DNA of 64,000 nucleotides, from NCBI GenBank assembly GCA_016707585.1, contig JADJHL010000008.1, positions 682,001 through 746,000 of the forward strand, given 5' to 3'. Below, piece after piece: positions 52,331-61,219 of the stretch. The first letter of the stretch is position 1; each line of letters begins with the position of its first letter. Below the pieces are notes generated by a model. The model was not told the origin of the DNA and did no database searches. It saw only the letters and a list, made by a program, of their open reading frames with translations. Source of the stretch: Ignavibacteriales bacterium. Lineage in GTDB: Bacteria; Bacteroidota; Ignavibacteria; Ignavibacteriales; Ignavibacteriaceae. The position numbers and the translations under genes were made by a program.

Positions 52331-54771
52331 AAAAGCATTTTGTTAATATTATTTCATTTATGGAAAAACAAAGTAGTACTTTCTTCTTGTTAATACTTTT
52401 TTTTGTTCCTCTTACATTTGCTCAAGAAAATATTGAATCAATCGCAAAACTTCATTTCAAAATTCAATCTCGACCAATGCAATGGTTTGAAGGTTATAAC
52501 TTAATTCAATCAGGTTCGTACTCACCATATCAATCACATAAAAGTGGAGCAAACAGAGATTCAGCTTATGTTGTTAGAACATCAGGCAGTGAGAATATGA
52601 TTGAGTGGATTACATCTGAAATTCCAGAAACATTTTCAGGTGATACTATTTCATTTTTATGGGTATGTGGATTTGGAAATAATCTTGGTAATGAATGGTT
52701 TGATATATTTATTGATGGGGATAGTACAATTACTTTTTCCACCGTAAATGATAGTTACTGGAATAATGTCGGTAAGAGCGGAGCTAAACTTTCTTTCACA
52801 ACTGTTTACCAGAATTCAAATGGAGCTAATTTTGGTTACATGGTTTTAACTGTTCCGTCATCTTTTTTATCAGAAAAAAAATCATTAAAAATAAAAATTC
52901 AAGGTCGCTCTTCAGAAAATGAAATTTGGTACAGACTTTTTGCATACAAAGATGCGCTTAAGTTTTTACTGATGAATGAATATAAAGAATATTATTCTAG
53001 TGTTAACTTTATACATATGGGAGATGCTGAACTAAAGTTCTATTCTTTACAAAAAAATTCTAACTCTAAAGTTGAACTTTACAATTCAAATAATCTTATT
53101 GCCGAAAGCAGATTGAATAATGATGGGCTTCTCTCTAAAGCAAATATTTTCATTCCTAGAAATCTGCAACCCAATAGTGATGCTATATCCATAATAAAAA
53201 TTGATGATAACTCAGTTGATACGATTTTTTGGAGTGAAATAAATAAACAGCGTTTGTTTGCATTTATGGATGAGGAGTTGGTTTGTGATAATTATGTTTT
53301 TCCTAAAGGTGAAATCCCAAAGTTCCATTGGAAAAATGAAATTCTTGTTGAGAATGAATTAGGGAAATTTCAACTAAATGTGACTTACTTTAATAATGAT
53401 TTTCAAAAAGTAAATTCTGCTGATAGACCTGGTCGCTATGGCGCTGTGATCGAAGGAATCACTCCAAACGGATTTAAAGTAAAAAGGTTTGCTACTTTGT
53501 TTTGTTCAGATGTTGAGTTTGATGATTATAGCAAAAATGTTCCTATTACAATTAATAAGTTGAGTGAATATAGTATAACAGATGAAGCTTGGGAGCAATA
53601 TTCAAAAAATATAGAAAGATATTCTTTTGGCAGCTTAAAATATTTTCCACAAAATAATCCTGATGCTGCAATATTATTAGCCGGATTAAATGAGATAAAC
53701 AATCTTACACATATTTATGATTCACCGCGAATCAGAGATAGACAATGGTGGATCACACTTAAAGCCAAGCTTGACAATCAAAATCACATAACAAATCCTT
53801 TATTTGTACCTAAACAAAATGATAAACGCTCACTACCAGTCTTAAACGATTCAGTCCAATTGGAATCGTCATATAAGAAAGATCAAATTGAAAAAATTAA
53901 AAATCTTTGTATTGATTGGGCAGTTAGTGGTGAAACACCAAATGTTACTTTAATAGTTCACAAAGGTAAAATTATTTTTTATGATGCATTTGGTTTAGAT
54001 GAGAATGGAAAACCGATAAGTAAAGATTCAAAAATATGGATGGCATCAATAACAAAACTGTTGACCGGTGTTTTGGTGATGCAATTTGTTGATCAAGGTT
54101 TAATTGATCTTGATGATCCGATTAGTAAATATTTAAGTGAGTTTGAAGGAAATAACAAACTAACTGTACGCCATTTATTTACACACACAAGCGGGCTACA
54201 ATTTGCGGGCGAATGGGCATCAGATTGGAATGTTTCACTTGAAAATCAAGTTACTCATGTTCTTCCGTTAGTTGAGGTAGGAAAATCTTTTGCTTATCAC
54301 AGAGTTGGTTATGCATTGGCCGGAAAAATAATTGAAAGACTAACTGGCAAAGCCATTCCATATTTATTTCAAGAAAATATTTTTTCACCACTTGATATGT
54401 GTAGCGCTTATTCAGATAATACATATGGTGGACTATATTGTTCTTCAATCGATCTTGCAAAATTTGGACAGATGTTGTTGAATAAAGGTACATACAATGG
54501 ATATAAATTATTTTCCCAGCAGACATTTGAGAAAATGTTACCTGTTAAATTGAATATTGGAGATAGAGAATGGGGAATAGGAACATCACGTATGTTAGGG
54601 AAAGGGCTTAGCGCAACAGCATTTGGTCACGGTGCAGCGTCTGGTTCAGTGTTTATAATTGATCCGACAAATGATCTTATTATTATTTCAGCAAGAAATA
54701 AACCCGGTAAATCGCACTATGAATTTGAGAGTGCTTTGATCGAGCTTTGTGCTTCACTAGTAAATAATTAA
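52327..54771 (+). CDS. Secreted serine beta-lactamase-fold hydrolase with a large N-terminal domain
   Basis: I choose the ATG at 52327, which overlaps the upstream stop and gives 814 residues; an ATG 33 bases further gives a cleaner signal peptide (SSTFFLLILFFVPLTFAQ). The N-terminal half (about 40-520) is beta-rich and unrecognised; its first part looks carbohydrate-binding (QSRPMQWFEGYNLIQSGSYS). The C-terminal domain is a class C beta-lactamase/esterase fold with Ser574-x-x-Lys577 in ASITKLLTG, RHLFTHTSGL, then YHRVGYALAG where the family usually has YSN, and FGHGAASGS as the third motif. It likely acts as an esterase or peptidase on the locus substrate. Confidence 0.82.
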   Translation: MKKHFVNIISFMEKQSSTFFLLILFFVPLTFAQENIESIAKLHFKIQSRPMQWFEGYNLIQSGSYSPYQSHKSGANRDSAYVVRTSGSENMIEWITSEIPETFSGDTISFLWVCGFGNNLGNEWFDIFIDGDSTITFSTVNDSYWNNVGKSGAKLSFTTVYQNSNGANFGYMVLTVPSSFLSEKKSLKIKIQGRSSENEIWYRLFAYKDALKFLLMNEYKEYYSSVNFIHMGDAELKFYSLQKNSNSKVELYNSNNLIAESRLNNDGLLSKANIFIPRNLQPNSDAISIIKIDDNSVDTIFWSEINKQRLFAFMDEELVCDNYVFPKGEIPKFHWKNEILVENELGKFQLNVTYFNNDFQKVNSADRPGRYGAVIEGITPNGFKVKRFATLFCSDVEFDDYSKNVPITINKLSEYSITDEAWEQYSKNIERYSFGSLKYFPQNNPDAAILLAGLNEINNLTHIYDSPRIRDRQWWITLKAKLDNQNHITNPLFVPKQNDKRSLPVLNDSVQLESSYKKDQIEKIKNLCIDWAVSGETPNVTLIVHKGKIIFYDAFGLDENGKPISKDSKIWMASITKLLTGVLVMQFVDQGLIDLDDPISKYLSEFEGNNKLTVRHLFTHTSGLQFAGEWASDWNVSLENQVTHVLPLVEVGKSFAYHRVGYALAGKIIERLTGKAIPYLFQENIFSPLDMCSAYSDNTYGGLYCSSIDLAKFGQMLLNKGTYNGYKLFSQQTFEKMLPVKLNIGDREWGIGTSRMLGKGLSATAFGHGAASGSVFIIDPTNDLIIISARNKPGKSHYEFESALIELCASLVNN

Positions 54772-54781
54772 TCTTTATTTA

Positions 54782-55687
54782 ATGGATTTTATAAAAAAGA
54801 AAAAACATACACTTTACTCTAAAAAGGAAATTGGACAGATACAATTATTGTTTCCTGTTATACTTCTTGTAAGTGTTTTCTCACTTTTCCCGTTGTTGCG
54901 CGGCATCTATTTGGGGTTTACAGATTATCGATTAGGAGATGCTATTTCATTTAACGGTTTCGATAATTATGCGCAATTATTTAACGATGAGTATTTCTGG
55001 GACTCTTTTAAAATTGGAATGATCTGGACATTTATTGTTACTGCTCTGCAAGTTTCCTTAGGACTCGGTCTTGCTTTACTATTAAACAATAAAATAAAAT
55101 TTGTAGCCTTATATACAGTTTTGATTTTAATTCCCTGGGCAACTCCGCCAATTATTCGTGGGATACTCTGGAGACAAATGTATGAACCAAATGCCGGTGC
55201 AGTAAACATCTTACTTACTGATCTTGGATTGATAACTGCGCCGATAAATTGGTTAACAAGTTTTGAGTATGTTATTCCTGCTGTTATTGTTGCCGGAGTG
55301 TGGGGTGAAATTTCTAAAGCGGCAATTTTTCTTTTGGCTGGTTTACAAACAATCTCAAATGATTTGTACGAAGCAAGTAAGATTGATGGTGCTGGATTGT
55401 GGGATCAGTTTTGGCATATTACCTTGCCGGTCTTAAAACCTGTATTAGCTGCAATAGTATCTCTTACTTTTATGTGGAACTTTAACACATTCGGAATCAT
55501 CTGGGTTCTTACACAAGGCGGTCCTGGTGGAATGACAAGATTACCAATGTTAGCCGCTTACGAAGAAGGATTTCGATATGGTTACATTGGTTACGCTGCG
55601 GCAATTGGCAATGTAATGGTAATTATTCTTTCTTTAATGTTGTTCATGTACATTAGAGTTCAGTTGCGTGAAAGAAAAGAATCATGA
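54782..55687 (+). CDS. ABC sugar transporter permease (MalF/UgpA type)
   Basis: The 301-residue protein has six predicted membrane helices and the EAA loop that contacts the ATPase (YEASKIDGAGLWDQFWHITLP, about 200-220). It belongs to the carbohydrate-uptake CUT1 permease family. It pairs with the next gene, whose start overlaps its stop by 4 bases (ATGA). Confidence 0.93.
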   Translation: MDFIKKKKHTLYSKKEIGQIQLLFPVILLVSVFSLFPLLRGIYLGFTDYRLGDAISFNGFDNYAQLFNDEYFWDSFKIGMIWTFIVTALQVSLGLGLALLLNNKIKFVALYTVLILIPWATPPIIRGILWRQMYEPNAGAVNILLTDLGLITAPINWLTSFEYVIPAVIVAGVWGEISKAAIFLLAGLQTISNDLYEASKIDGAGLWDQFWHITLPVLKPVLAAIVSLTFMWNFNTFGIIWVLTQGGPGGMTRLPMLAAYEEGFRYGYIGYAAAIGNVMVIILSLMLFMYIRVQLRERKES

Positions 55688-56520
55688 ATGTGAAAAAATA
55701 TCTATCAAAAGCTACCATTCATTTTCTGATTATTGTATACATTGTATTTCTATTGTTTCCTTTAGTATGGGTTGTGTCAAGTTCTTTAAAATCAACGCCG
55801 GAAATTTATTCTGGTTCTCCTACAATACTACCGCAGCAAATTACTTTTGATCACTATATTTCTGTGATTGAAGGTCAGCAAGTATTTCTAACAATGTGGA
55901 ATAGTGTGATAGTTGGAATTGTGTCTACTATCTTAGTATTACTTATTGCGGTTCCATCTGCATATGCGATGGTGCGATATAAGTCAATTATTAATAGTGG
56001 TATTTTAGGTTGGATACTTGTATCACAAATTTTTCCGGTTATCCTTGTAATGATACCACTTTATGTTCTGCTTAGATATATGGGATTAACGGATTCACTC
56101 GTTGGTCTTACATTAATTTACGTAGTGTGGTCGCTTCCATTTGTATTATGGATGATGCACGGATACGTAAAGAGTATTCCAATTGAACTTGAAGAAGCTG
56201 CTGTAATTGATGGAGCAAATCGCGCGCAAGTAATATTTAAAGTTTTAATGCCGTTACTTTTGCCCGCGATTGGTGCATCAGCATTGTTTGCATTTATTTC
56301 AGCATGGAATGAATTTTTCTTTGCATTTGTATTGATGAAAAGTCCTGCGCTCGCAACGTTACAAGTTGAGTTAGCTCGATATACAGGTATGGAAGGTCAG
56401 GCAAGAACTGGTCCGCTTGCAGCTGCAAGTGTAATCGCTACTATACCATCAATAATCTTATTTGTTTTTATGCGTAAATGGTTAACTACTGGATTAGTTT
56501 CAGGAGCACTAAAAGGATAA
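55684..56520 (+). CDS. ABC sugar transporter permease (MalG/UgpE type)
   Basis: The 278-residue protein has six helices and an EAA loop (EEAAVIDGANRAQVIFKVLM). The N-terminal motif LLFPLVWVVSSSLKS is typical of MalG-like partners. Its stop overlaps the binding-protein start (TAATG). No ATP-binding subunit is encoded in the locus, so it must use one encoded elsewhere. Confidence 0.93.
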   Translation: MNVKKYLSKATIHFLIIVYIVFLLFPLVWVVSSSLKSTPEIYSGSPTILPQQITFDHYISVIEGQQVFLTMWNSVIVGIVSTILVLLIAVPSAYAMVRYKSIINSGILGWILVSQIFPVILVMIPLYVLLRYMGLTDSLVGLTLIYVVWSLPFVLWMMHGYVKSIPIELEEAAVIDGANRAQVIFKVLMPLLLPAIGASALFAFISAWNEFFFAFVLMKSPALATLQVELARYTGMEGQARTGPLAAASVIATIPSIILFVFMRKWLTTGLVSGALKG

Positions 56521-57839
56521 TGAAACGAAATCTAATAATATTGTTTTTCTTCGTAATTGTTTCAGTAGTGATATTTTTAATGACTAGAGAAGAAAAAGAA
56601 AAAAAAAATCTTCCACTTCGCTTCGTTAGTCTCGCCTGGCAGGAAAGATCTATAGCAACAAATTTATCAATTGTAAAAGAATGGAATGATCAGCATCCAG
56701 ATTTACAAGTTGAATATATTCAAGGAACCTGGAACTCTGCACACGATTATTTAATCACAGCTTTTGAAACTGGAGATGTTCCAGATATTTTTCATTATGA
56801 ATCTTCAGTAATAATTGATTACGCGATGCGAGGATATCTTACTGACCTTGCACCATATATAACCACTGAAATGAAAAATGATATTCTGGATGTTGCCTGG
56901 GCTACTGTAACAAGGCCAAATGGGGAGGTTGGTGGAATTCCTTTTCTGATTGAATCACTTGTTGTTTTATACAATAAATCTTTATTTGATGAAGCTGGAA
57001 TTGTTCCACCAACAATCGAAAAACCATGGACATGGGATGATCTTAGAAAAGCTGCAATTACTTTAACTAAAGATACAGATGGCAACAATGTTATTGATCA
57101 ATATGGTGCTGGCATTGGATTACGTAATTCTGCCAACATAATAATGAACACCTCAATAAGTTTTGGTGGATCTTTTTTTAGAAAAGAAGGAGATCATTTT
57201 ATAGTTAAAGTAAAAGATGAAGAAAAAAAATTATTGCAGACAATTGTGGATATGATTTATAAAGATAAATCTGTTTCACCAGCAAGTATTGGTGAATCTG
57301 GTGCTGGTATGATTCCAGGATTTTTTAGTGGAAAGTATGCAATGCTTGTAGGAATCGGATCCTGGGGTCGACAACAACTTGTTGAAAATGCACCAAAAGA
57401 TTTTAAATGGGGAGTTATGCCTCCGTTAAAAGCTAAAACACAAATGTATGGTGTAAGCACTCAAACATTAAGCATTCCCAAAAAATCTAAGCGAACAAAA
57501 GAAGCAATGATGTATATAGATTATATGTTAAGTTCTACAAACACCGCTCGTCTTGCATTGGATGATTGGATGATCCCATCAAGAAAATCTTGTTTAGAAA
57601 TGCCGGAATTTAAGGATACAATTGGAAGTTGGGACATAACTTGCTCTGCAGTAAACACACTTGGTGTTGGCTCCTGGCTTGGTGCACCCGGTTATGTTGA
57701 ATGGAAAAGTCGTGTTGCAAATCCAGTACTTCAGGAATTATTTGCCGGCCGATTAACAGTTGATGAAGCAGCCAAACGTATTGAACGTGAGAGTAATATT
57801 GTACTTTCGCGTTATAAGAAAAGAGGTGAAGTTTGGTGA
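56520..57839 (+). CDS. ABC transporter extracellular solute-binding protein (family 1)
   Basis: The start is the ATG at 56520, coupled to the permease stop; an in-frame codon at 56478 would run back into the permease. The 439-residue product has an N-terminal hydrophobic helix (about 4-20) with no lipobox Cys, so it is probably tethered by this helix. The body matches family 1 sugar-binding proteins: TAFETGDVPDIFHYESSV, GGIPFLIESLVVLYNKSLFD, KDTDGNNVIDQYGAG and a FFSGKYAMLVGIGSWG hinge. The gene overlaps the first ADP-ribosylglycohydrolase gene by 7 bases. Confidence 0.9.
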   Translation: MKRNLIILFFFVIVSVVIFLMTREEKEKKNLPLRFVSLAWQERSIATNLSIVKEWNDQHPDLQVEYIQGTWNSAHDYLITAFETGDVPDIFHYESSVIIDYAMRGYLTDLAPYITTEMKNDILDVAWATVTRPNGEVGGIPFLIESLVVLYNKSLFDEAGIVPPTIEKPWTWDDLRKAAITLTKDTDGNNVIDQYGAGIGLRNSANIIMNTSISFGGSFFRKEGDHFIVKVKDEEKKLLQTIVDMIYKDKSVSPASIGESGAGMIPGFFSGKYAMLVGIGSWGRQQLVENAPKDFKWGVMPPLKAKTQMYGVSTQTLSIPKKSKRTKEAMMYIDYMLSSTNTARLALDDWMIPSRKSCLEMPEFKDTIGSWDITCSAVNTLGVGSWLGAPGYVEWKSRVANPVLQELFAGRLTVDEAAKRIERESNIVLSRYKKRGEVW

Positions 57840-58828
57840 TCACTCTTAAAGACAGAGCGCGCGGTTCATTTATTGGCCTTGCTGTGGGTGATGCATTAGG
57901 AAGCCCAACGGAAGGAAAAACTCCGGATGAAATATTTTCTCGATGGGGAAGAGTAACTGATTTTCTAACTGATGATCAAGGTGGAAGTGATGATACTGAA
58001 TATGCATTATTCAGTGCAAGATTATTATTACAGAAAAAAAGAGAATTAACTTCAATGGACGTTGCATCAGCATGGAAAAGAGATATTGTTAAATCTGATA
58101 ACGCGTACAAAGGGGCAGGGTTTAGCGAAATAATAGCTATACAAAATTTATTAAAAGGATTACAGCCACCTCTATCCGGACAGCATTTACACGGTTGGAG
58201 TGATGGTCTCGCAATGCGAGTTGCACCATTTGGGATCGCATCATCAGGTGATCCTGAATTTGCTGCATACTTAGCTAAAGTTGATGGAGAAGTTAGTCAT
58301 TCAGGAGAAGGAATTTATAGTGGGCAAGCAGTTGCTGCGGCAATTTCTATCGCTATGACTGGAGCACCGCTTGAAAAAATTATTGAGGCTACATTGAACA
58401 GTGTTCCAAAAGATTCCTGGACTTACAATTCAATAAATCAAGCAGTAAAGATTGGTTATAAATCAACTGATATATGGAGTTCTTTAAAACCATTACATTC
58501 ATCTATTGCGTGTTCATATTATTTTTGGACAGATGTAGCACCTGAAGCAGTTGGTCTTGCATTTGGAATAATAACTGCTGCAAAATTAAATTTTGCAGAC
58601 GCTGTGCTTGGAGCAGTAAACATTGGAAGGGATACTGATACAATGGCGGCCATCGCTGGGGCAATTTGTGGTGCATATCATGGTATTCAATCTATTCCAG
58701 AACACTGGGCAAAACGTATTTCAGTTTCCCGAGGTATTTGTATAAATGCAGTTAAGAATATAAATATTTTAAATATTGCTGATGAACTTGCTCTAATAGC
58801 GGAATCCTGGAGTAAGAACAATGAGTGA
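57833..58828 (+). CDS. ADP-ribosylglycohydrolase family protein 1
   Basis: The 331-residue protein matches the DraG/ARH family. It has GLAVGDALGSPTEG near the N-terminus, a first metal site SDDTEYAL (Asp53, Asp54, Thr55), LAMRVAPFGIASSGDPEFAA, and the second metal site GRDTDTMAAIAGAICGA (Asp267, Asp269). All ligands for a binuclear Mg site are present. The family hydrolyses the glycosidic bond to ribose in ADP-ribosyl or related ribosyl compounds. With an importer upstream and ribokinase in the locus, a catabolic riboside hydrolase is more likely than signalling. The GTG or ATG at 57833 overlaps the upstream stop. Confidence 0.9.
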   Translation: MVITLKDRARGSFIGLAVGDALGSPTEGKTPDEIFSRWGRVTDFLTDDQGGSDDTEYALFSARLLLQKKRELTSMDVASAWKRDIVKSDNAYKGAGFSEIIAIQNLLKGLQPPLSGQHLHGWSDGLAMRVAPFGIASSGDPEFAAYLAKVDGEVSHSGEGIYSGQAVAAAISIAMTGAPLEKIIEATLNSVPKDSWTYNSINQAVKIGYKSTDIWSSLKPLHSSIACSYYFWTDVAPEAVGLAFGIITAAKLNFADAVLGAVNIGRDTDTMAAIAGAICGAYHGIQSIPEHWAKRISVSRGICINAVKNINILNIADELALIAESWSKNNE

Positions 58829-59873
58829 CATAAAACAGCGTGCTAAAAATGCAATGATTGGTCTTGCAATTGGAGATTCAATTAGTTGGACATCAATGTT
58901 CCACAGAAGTGTTTTACTTCCGCCTTGGACAAGAAGAATTCGAAGAGAAATTGATGCAGCCTCTGAGACTACAAATGTTATTGTAACACCAATGCCTTTT
59001 TCTCTGAATCAACCTGCAAAATATTTTAATATATCACCAACAGATGAAACTGAATGGGCGGCTTTCTCAGCAGAAATATTATTGACTGGAAAATTTGATT
59101 CGTATGAACAGAGGTTATTTGATGAATGGACTAAACTTGCAAATCCCCAGAGTCCAATTCGTGGTGGAGTTAGCACACAAGCAGCAATAAACAATTTAAG
59201 AAACGGACTTAAACCACCACAAAGCGGAAAACAGAATCCACATTATTTTGATGATGGGGCAATGTCTCGTGCAGTCCCAATCGGAATTATCTGTGCAGGG
59301 CAGCCAGAAATGGCAGCACGTTTAGCAGAAATGGATGCAGCAGTTACAAATAGTGAAGATGGAGTTTGGGCCGCACAAGCACTAGCTGTTGCAATTTCAT
59401 TAGTTTGTTCTGGAAAAAGTGTTAATGAAGCTATAAATGAAGCGTATAAATATCTGCCAGAATCATCCTGGATAAGAAGAACTGTTGATGAAGCAATGAG
59501 TCTAGTTGAAAAAAATGATTCAGTATTTTCTATTTTACCTGAGATTCAAAACAAAATAGTAAACAGAGAATATAGCTACGGAAATGTAGCACCGGAAACA
59601 TTAGCTCTTACTTTTATAATTGCCAAACTACACGGAAGTGATTTTGAAAAGGCGATTGCCAGTGCAGCTTGTTTTGCTAAAAGTGGAGAAACACTTCCAG
59701 CTATGGTTGGTGCATTAGTTGGGGCAATGCAATCAAAATCATTTGTAAGTGATAACTGGTTAAGCGCAATCGAAACATTAAATGGAATATGTATTCCTAG
59801 TTTTGCAGGGAAAAATTATCTAAAAATAGTTGAAGATTTATCAAATCAAGCAGGGAAGAAAATATCATTATGA
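58821..59873 (+). CDS. ADP-ribosylglycohydrolase family protein 2, probably inactive
   Basis: The 350-residue paralogue keeps the fold (AMIGLAIGDSISWTSM, AMSRAVPIGIICAGQPEMAA, AAVTNSEDGVWAAQALAVAIS) but the metal site is changed. The first site is PTDETEWA (Asp75-Glu76) instead of DDT, and the second site reads AKSGETLPAM, so the two Asp of DTDT become Ser288 and Glu290. A 40-residue insert lies after the first motif. Loss of two ligands suggests a non-catalytic partner or altered metal use. It overlaps both neighbours by a few bases, so stoichiometric co-expression with the active paralogues is likely. Confidence 0.85.
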   Translation: MSDIKQRAKNAMIGLAIGDSISWTSMFHRSVLLPPWTRRIRREIDAASETTNVIVTPMPFSLNQPAKYFNISPTDETEWAAFSAEILLTGKFDSYEQRLFDEWTKLANPQSPIRGGVSTQAAINNLRNGLKPPQSGKQNPHYFDDGAMSRAVPIGIICAGQPEMAARLAEMDAAVTNSEDGVWAAQALAVAISLVCSGKSVNEAINEAYKYLPESSWIRRTVDEAMSLVEKNDSVFSILPEIQNKIVNREYSYGNVAPETLALTFIIAKLHGSDFEKAIASAACFAKSGETLPAMVGALVGAMQSKSFVSDNWLSAIETLNGICIPSFAGKNYLKIVEDLSNQAGKKISL

Positions 59874-61204
59874 AAATTTCCTGGTTAGATCTCTCTGATA
59901 GAATTAAGTATGAATTGCAGCAGCGCGAGGAAGAAGGAAATGATGTTTCAGAACTCCGAGCAGAATGGAATGCATTAGAAGATTCCAGTTTAAACGAAGA
60001 GAAGAAAAAAGTTAATTCAGAAAAATTCTATCATAAACTTGAAAACTTTCCATTTAGCATTCAGAATGAAATTAATGAACCTTCAGAGTGGAATGAAATT
60101 CTCCAGATAACAAACGCTAAACCAGATAGCGTTCCATCATTTACTTCTGAGTTTATTGAAGATCGAATCTTAGGTGGGTGGCTTGGCAGAAGTGCCGGTT
60201 GTTTGTTAGGTAAACCAATTGAAAAAACTCCTCGTTCAGGAATCAAAGAATTACTTACTTCTAATAATACCTGGCCGATAAAGGATTATATAACTGGCAG
60301 AGGAATTTCGGATATACTTTTAAAAAAATATCCCTGGAACAAACACAGCGGTAAAGAAAGCTTAAAAGAAAATATTGAGTGTATGACAGAGGATGATGAT
60401 ATGAATTATCCGATGATCAATTTGTTAGTGTTTGAAAAATTTGGCGAAGAGTTTTTAACGGAACATATAATCCAAACCTGGATGGAAAACTTTCCTTCAT
60501 TATCTACCTTTACAGCTGAAAGAGTAGCTTATGCAAATACCATTGCTGGGTTTAATCCTCCCGAAACAGCATTGATTAGAAACCCATACCGCGAGTGGAT
60601 CGGTGCACAAATAAGAGCTGATTTTTGGGGATGGATATCACCATCTCAACCTATTCGTGCTGCTGAATTTGCGTGGCAAGATGCAAGATTGAGTCACGCA
60701 AGAAATGGAATTTACGGTGAATTGTTTTTTGCTTCAGCAATTTCACTTGCGTTTCAGTATAACGATGTGAAAGAAATAATTACTAAAGCTCTGGATGTTA
60801 TTCCTCCAAAATCAAGACTTGTATCAGCACTTAATTATGTTTTATCACTTCCTGTTGAAACGCAATCTTGGGAAGAGACAGTTGATGCGCTTTATGAAAA
60901 ATTTGGCAAGTATCATTGGGTGCATACAATTAATAATGCTTCGCTTGTTGTTGCCGCTTTAATTTCATCAAAAGGAGATTTTGAAACTGCAATTTGTAAT
61001 GTGGTGATGGGTGGGTGGGATACAGACAGTAATGGAGCGACAGTTGGTTCTATTATGGGTACAATGATGGGGGCAAAGAATCTGCCATCGAAATGGATTA
61101 ATCCACTGAACAATAAGATAAGAAGTAGTTTAAAAGGATTTGATAATTCCTTGCTAAGTGATCTATCAAAAAGAACTTCAGTACTTGCAAAATATAAATC
61201 ATAA
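59870..61204 (+). CDS. ADP-ribosylglycohydrolase family protein 3 (extended)
   Basis: The 444-residue protein has a charged N-terminal extension of about 90 residues (LQQREEEGNDVSELRAEWNA, probably helical). The ARH fold follows: RILGGWLGRSAGCLLGKPIE, first metal site TEDDDMNY (Asp175-Asp177) and second site GGWDTDSNGATVGSIMGT (Asp384, Asp386). It belongs to a distinct subfamily from its neighbours, seen in the DTDSNGA form. Ligands look intact. It starts 4 bases before the end of paralogue 2. It probably acts on a different bond or intermediate than paralogues 1 and 4. Confidence 0.9.
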   Translation: MKISWLDLSDRIKYELQQREEEGNDVSELRAEWNALEDSSLNEEKKKVNSEKFYHKLENFPFSIQNEINEPSEWNEILQITNAKPDSVPSFTSEFIEDRILGGWLGRSAGCLLGKPIEKTPRSGIKELLTSNNTWPIKDYITGRGISDILLKKYPWNKHSGKESLKENIECMTEDDDMNYPMINLLVFEKFGEEFLTEHIIQTWMENFPSLSTFTAERVAYANTIAGFNPPETALIRNPYREWIGAQIRADFWGWISPSQPIRAAEFAWQDARLSHARNGIYGELFFASAISLAFQYNDVKEIITKALDVIPPKSRLVSALNYVLSLPVETQSWEETVDALYEKFGKYHWVHTINNASLVVAALISSKGDFETAICNVVMGGWDTDSNGATVGSIMGTMMGAKNLPSKWINPLNNKIRSSLKGFDNSLLSDLSKRTSVLAKYKS

Positions 61205-61219
61205 AATTGAAAGAATATT

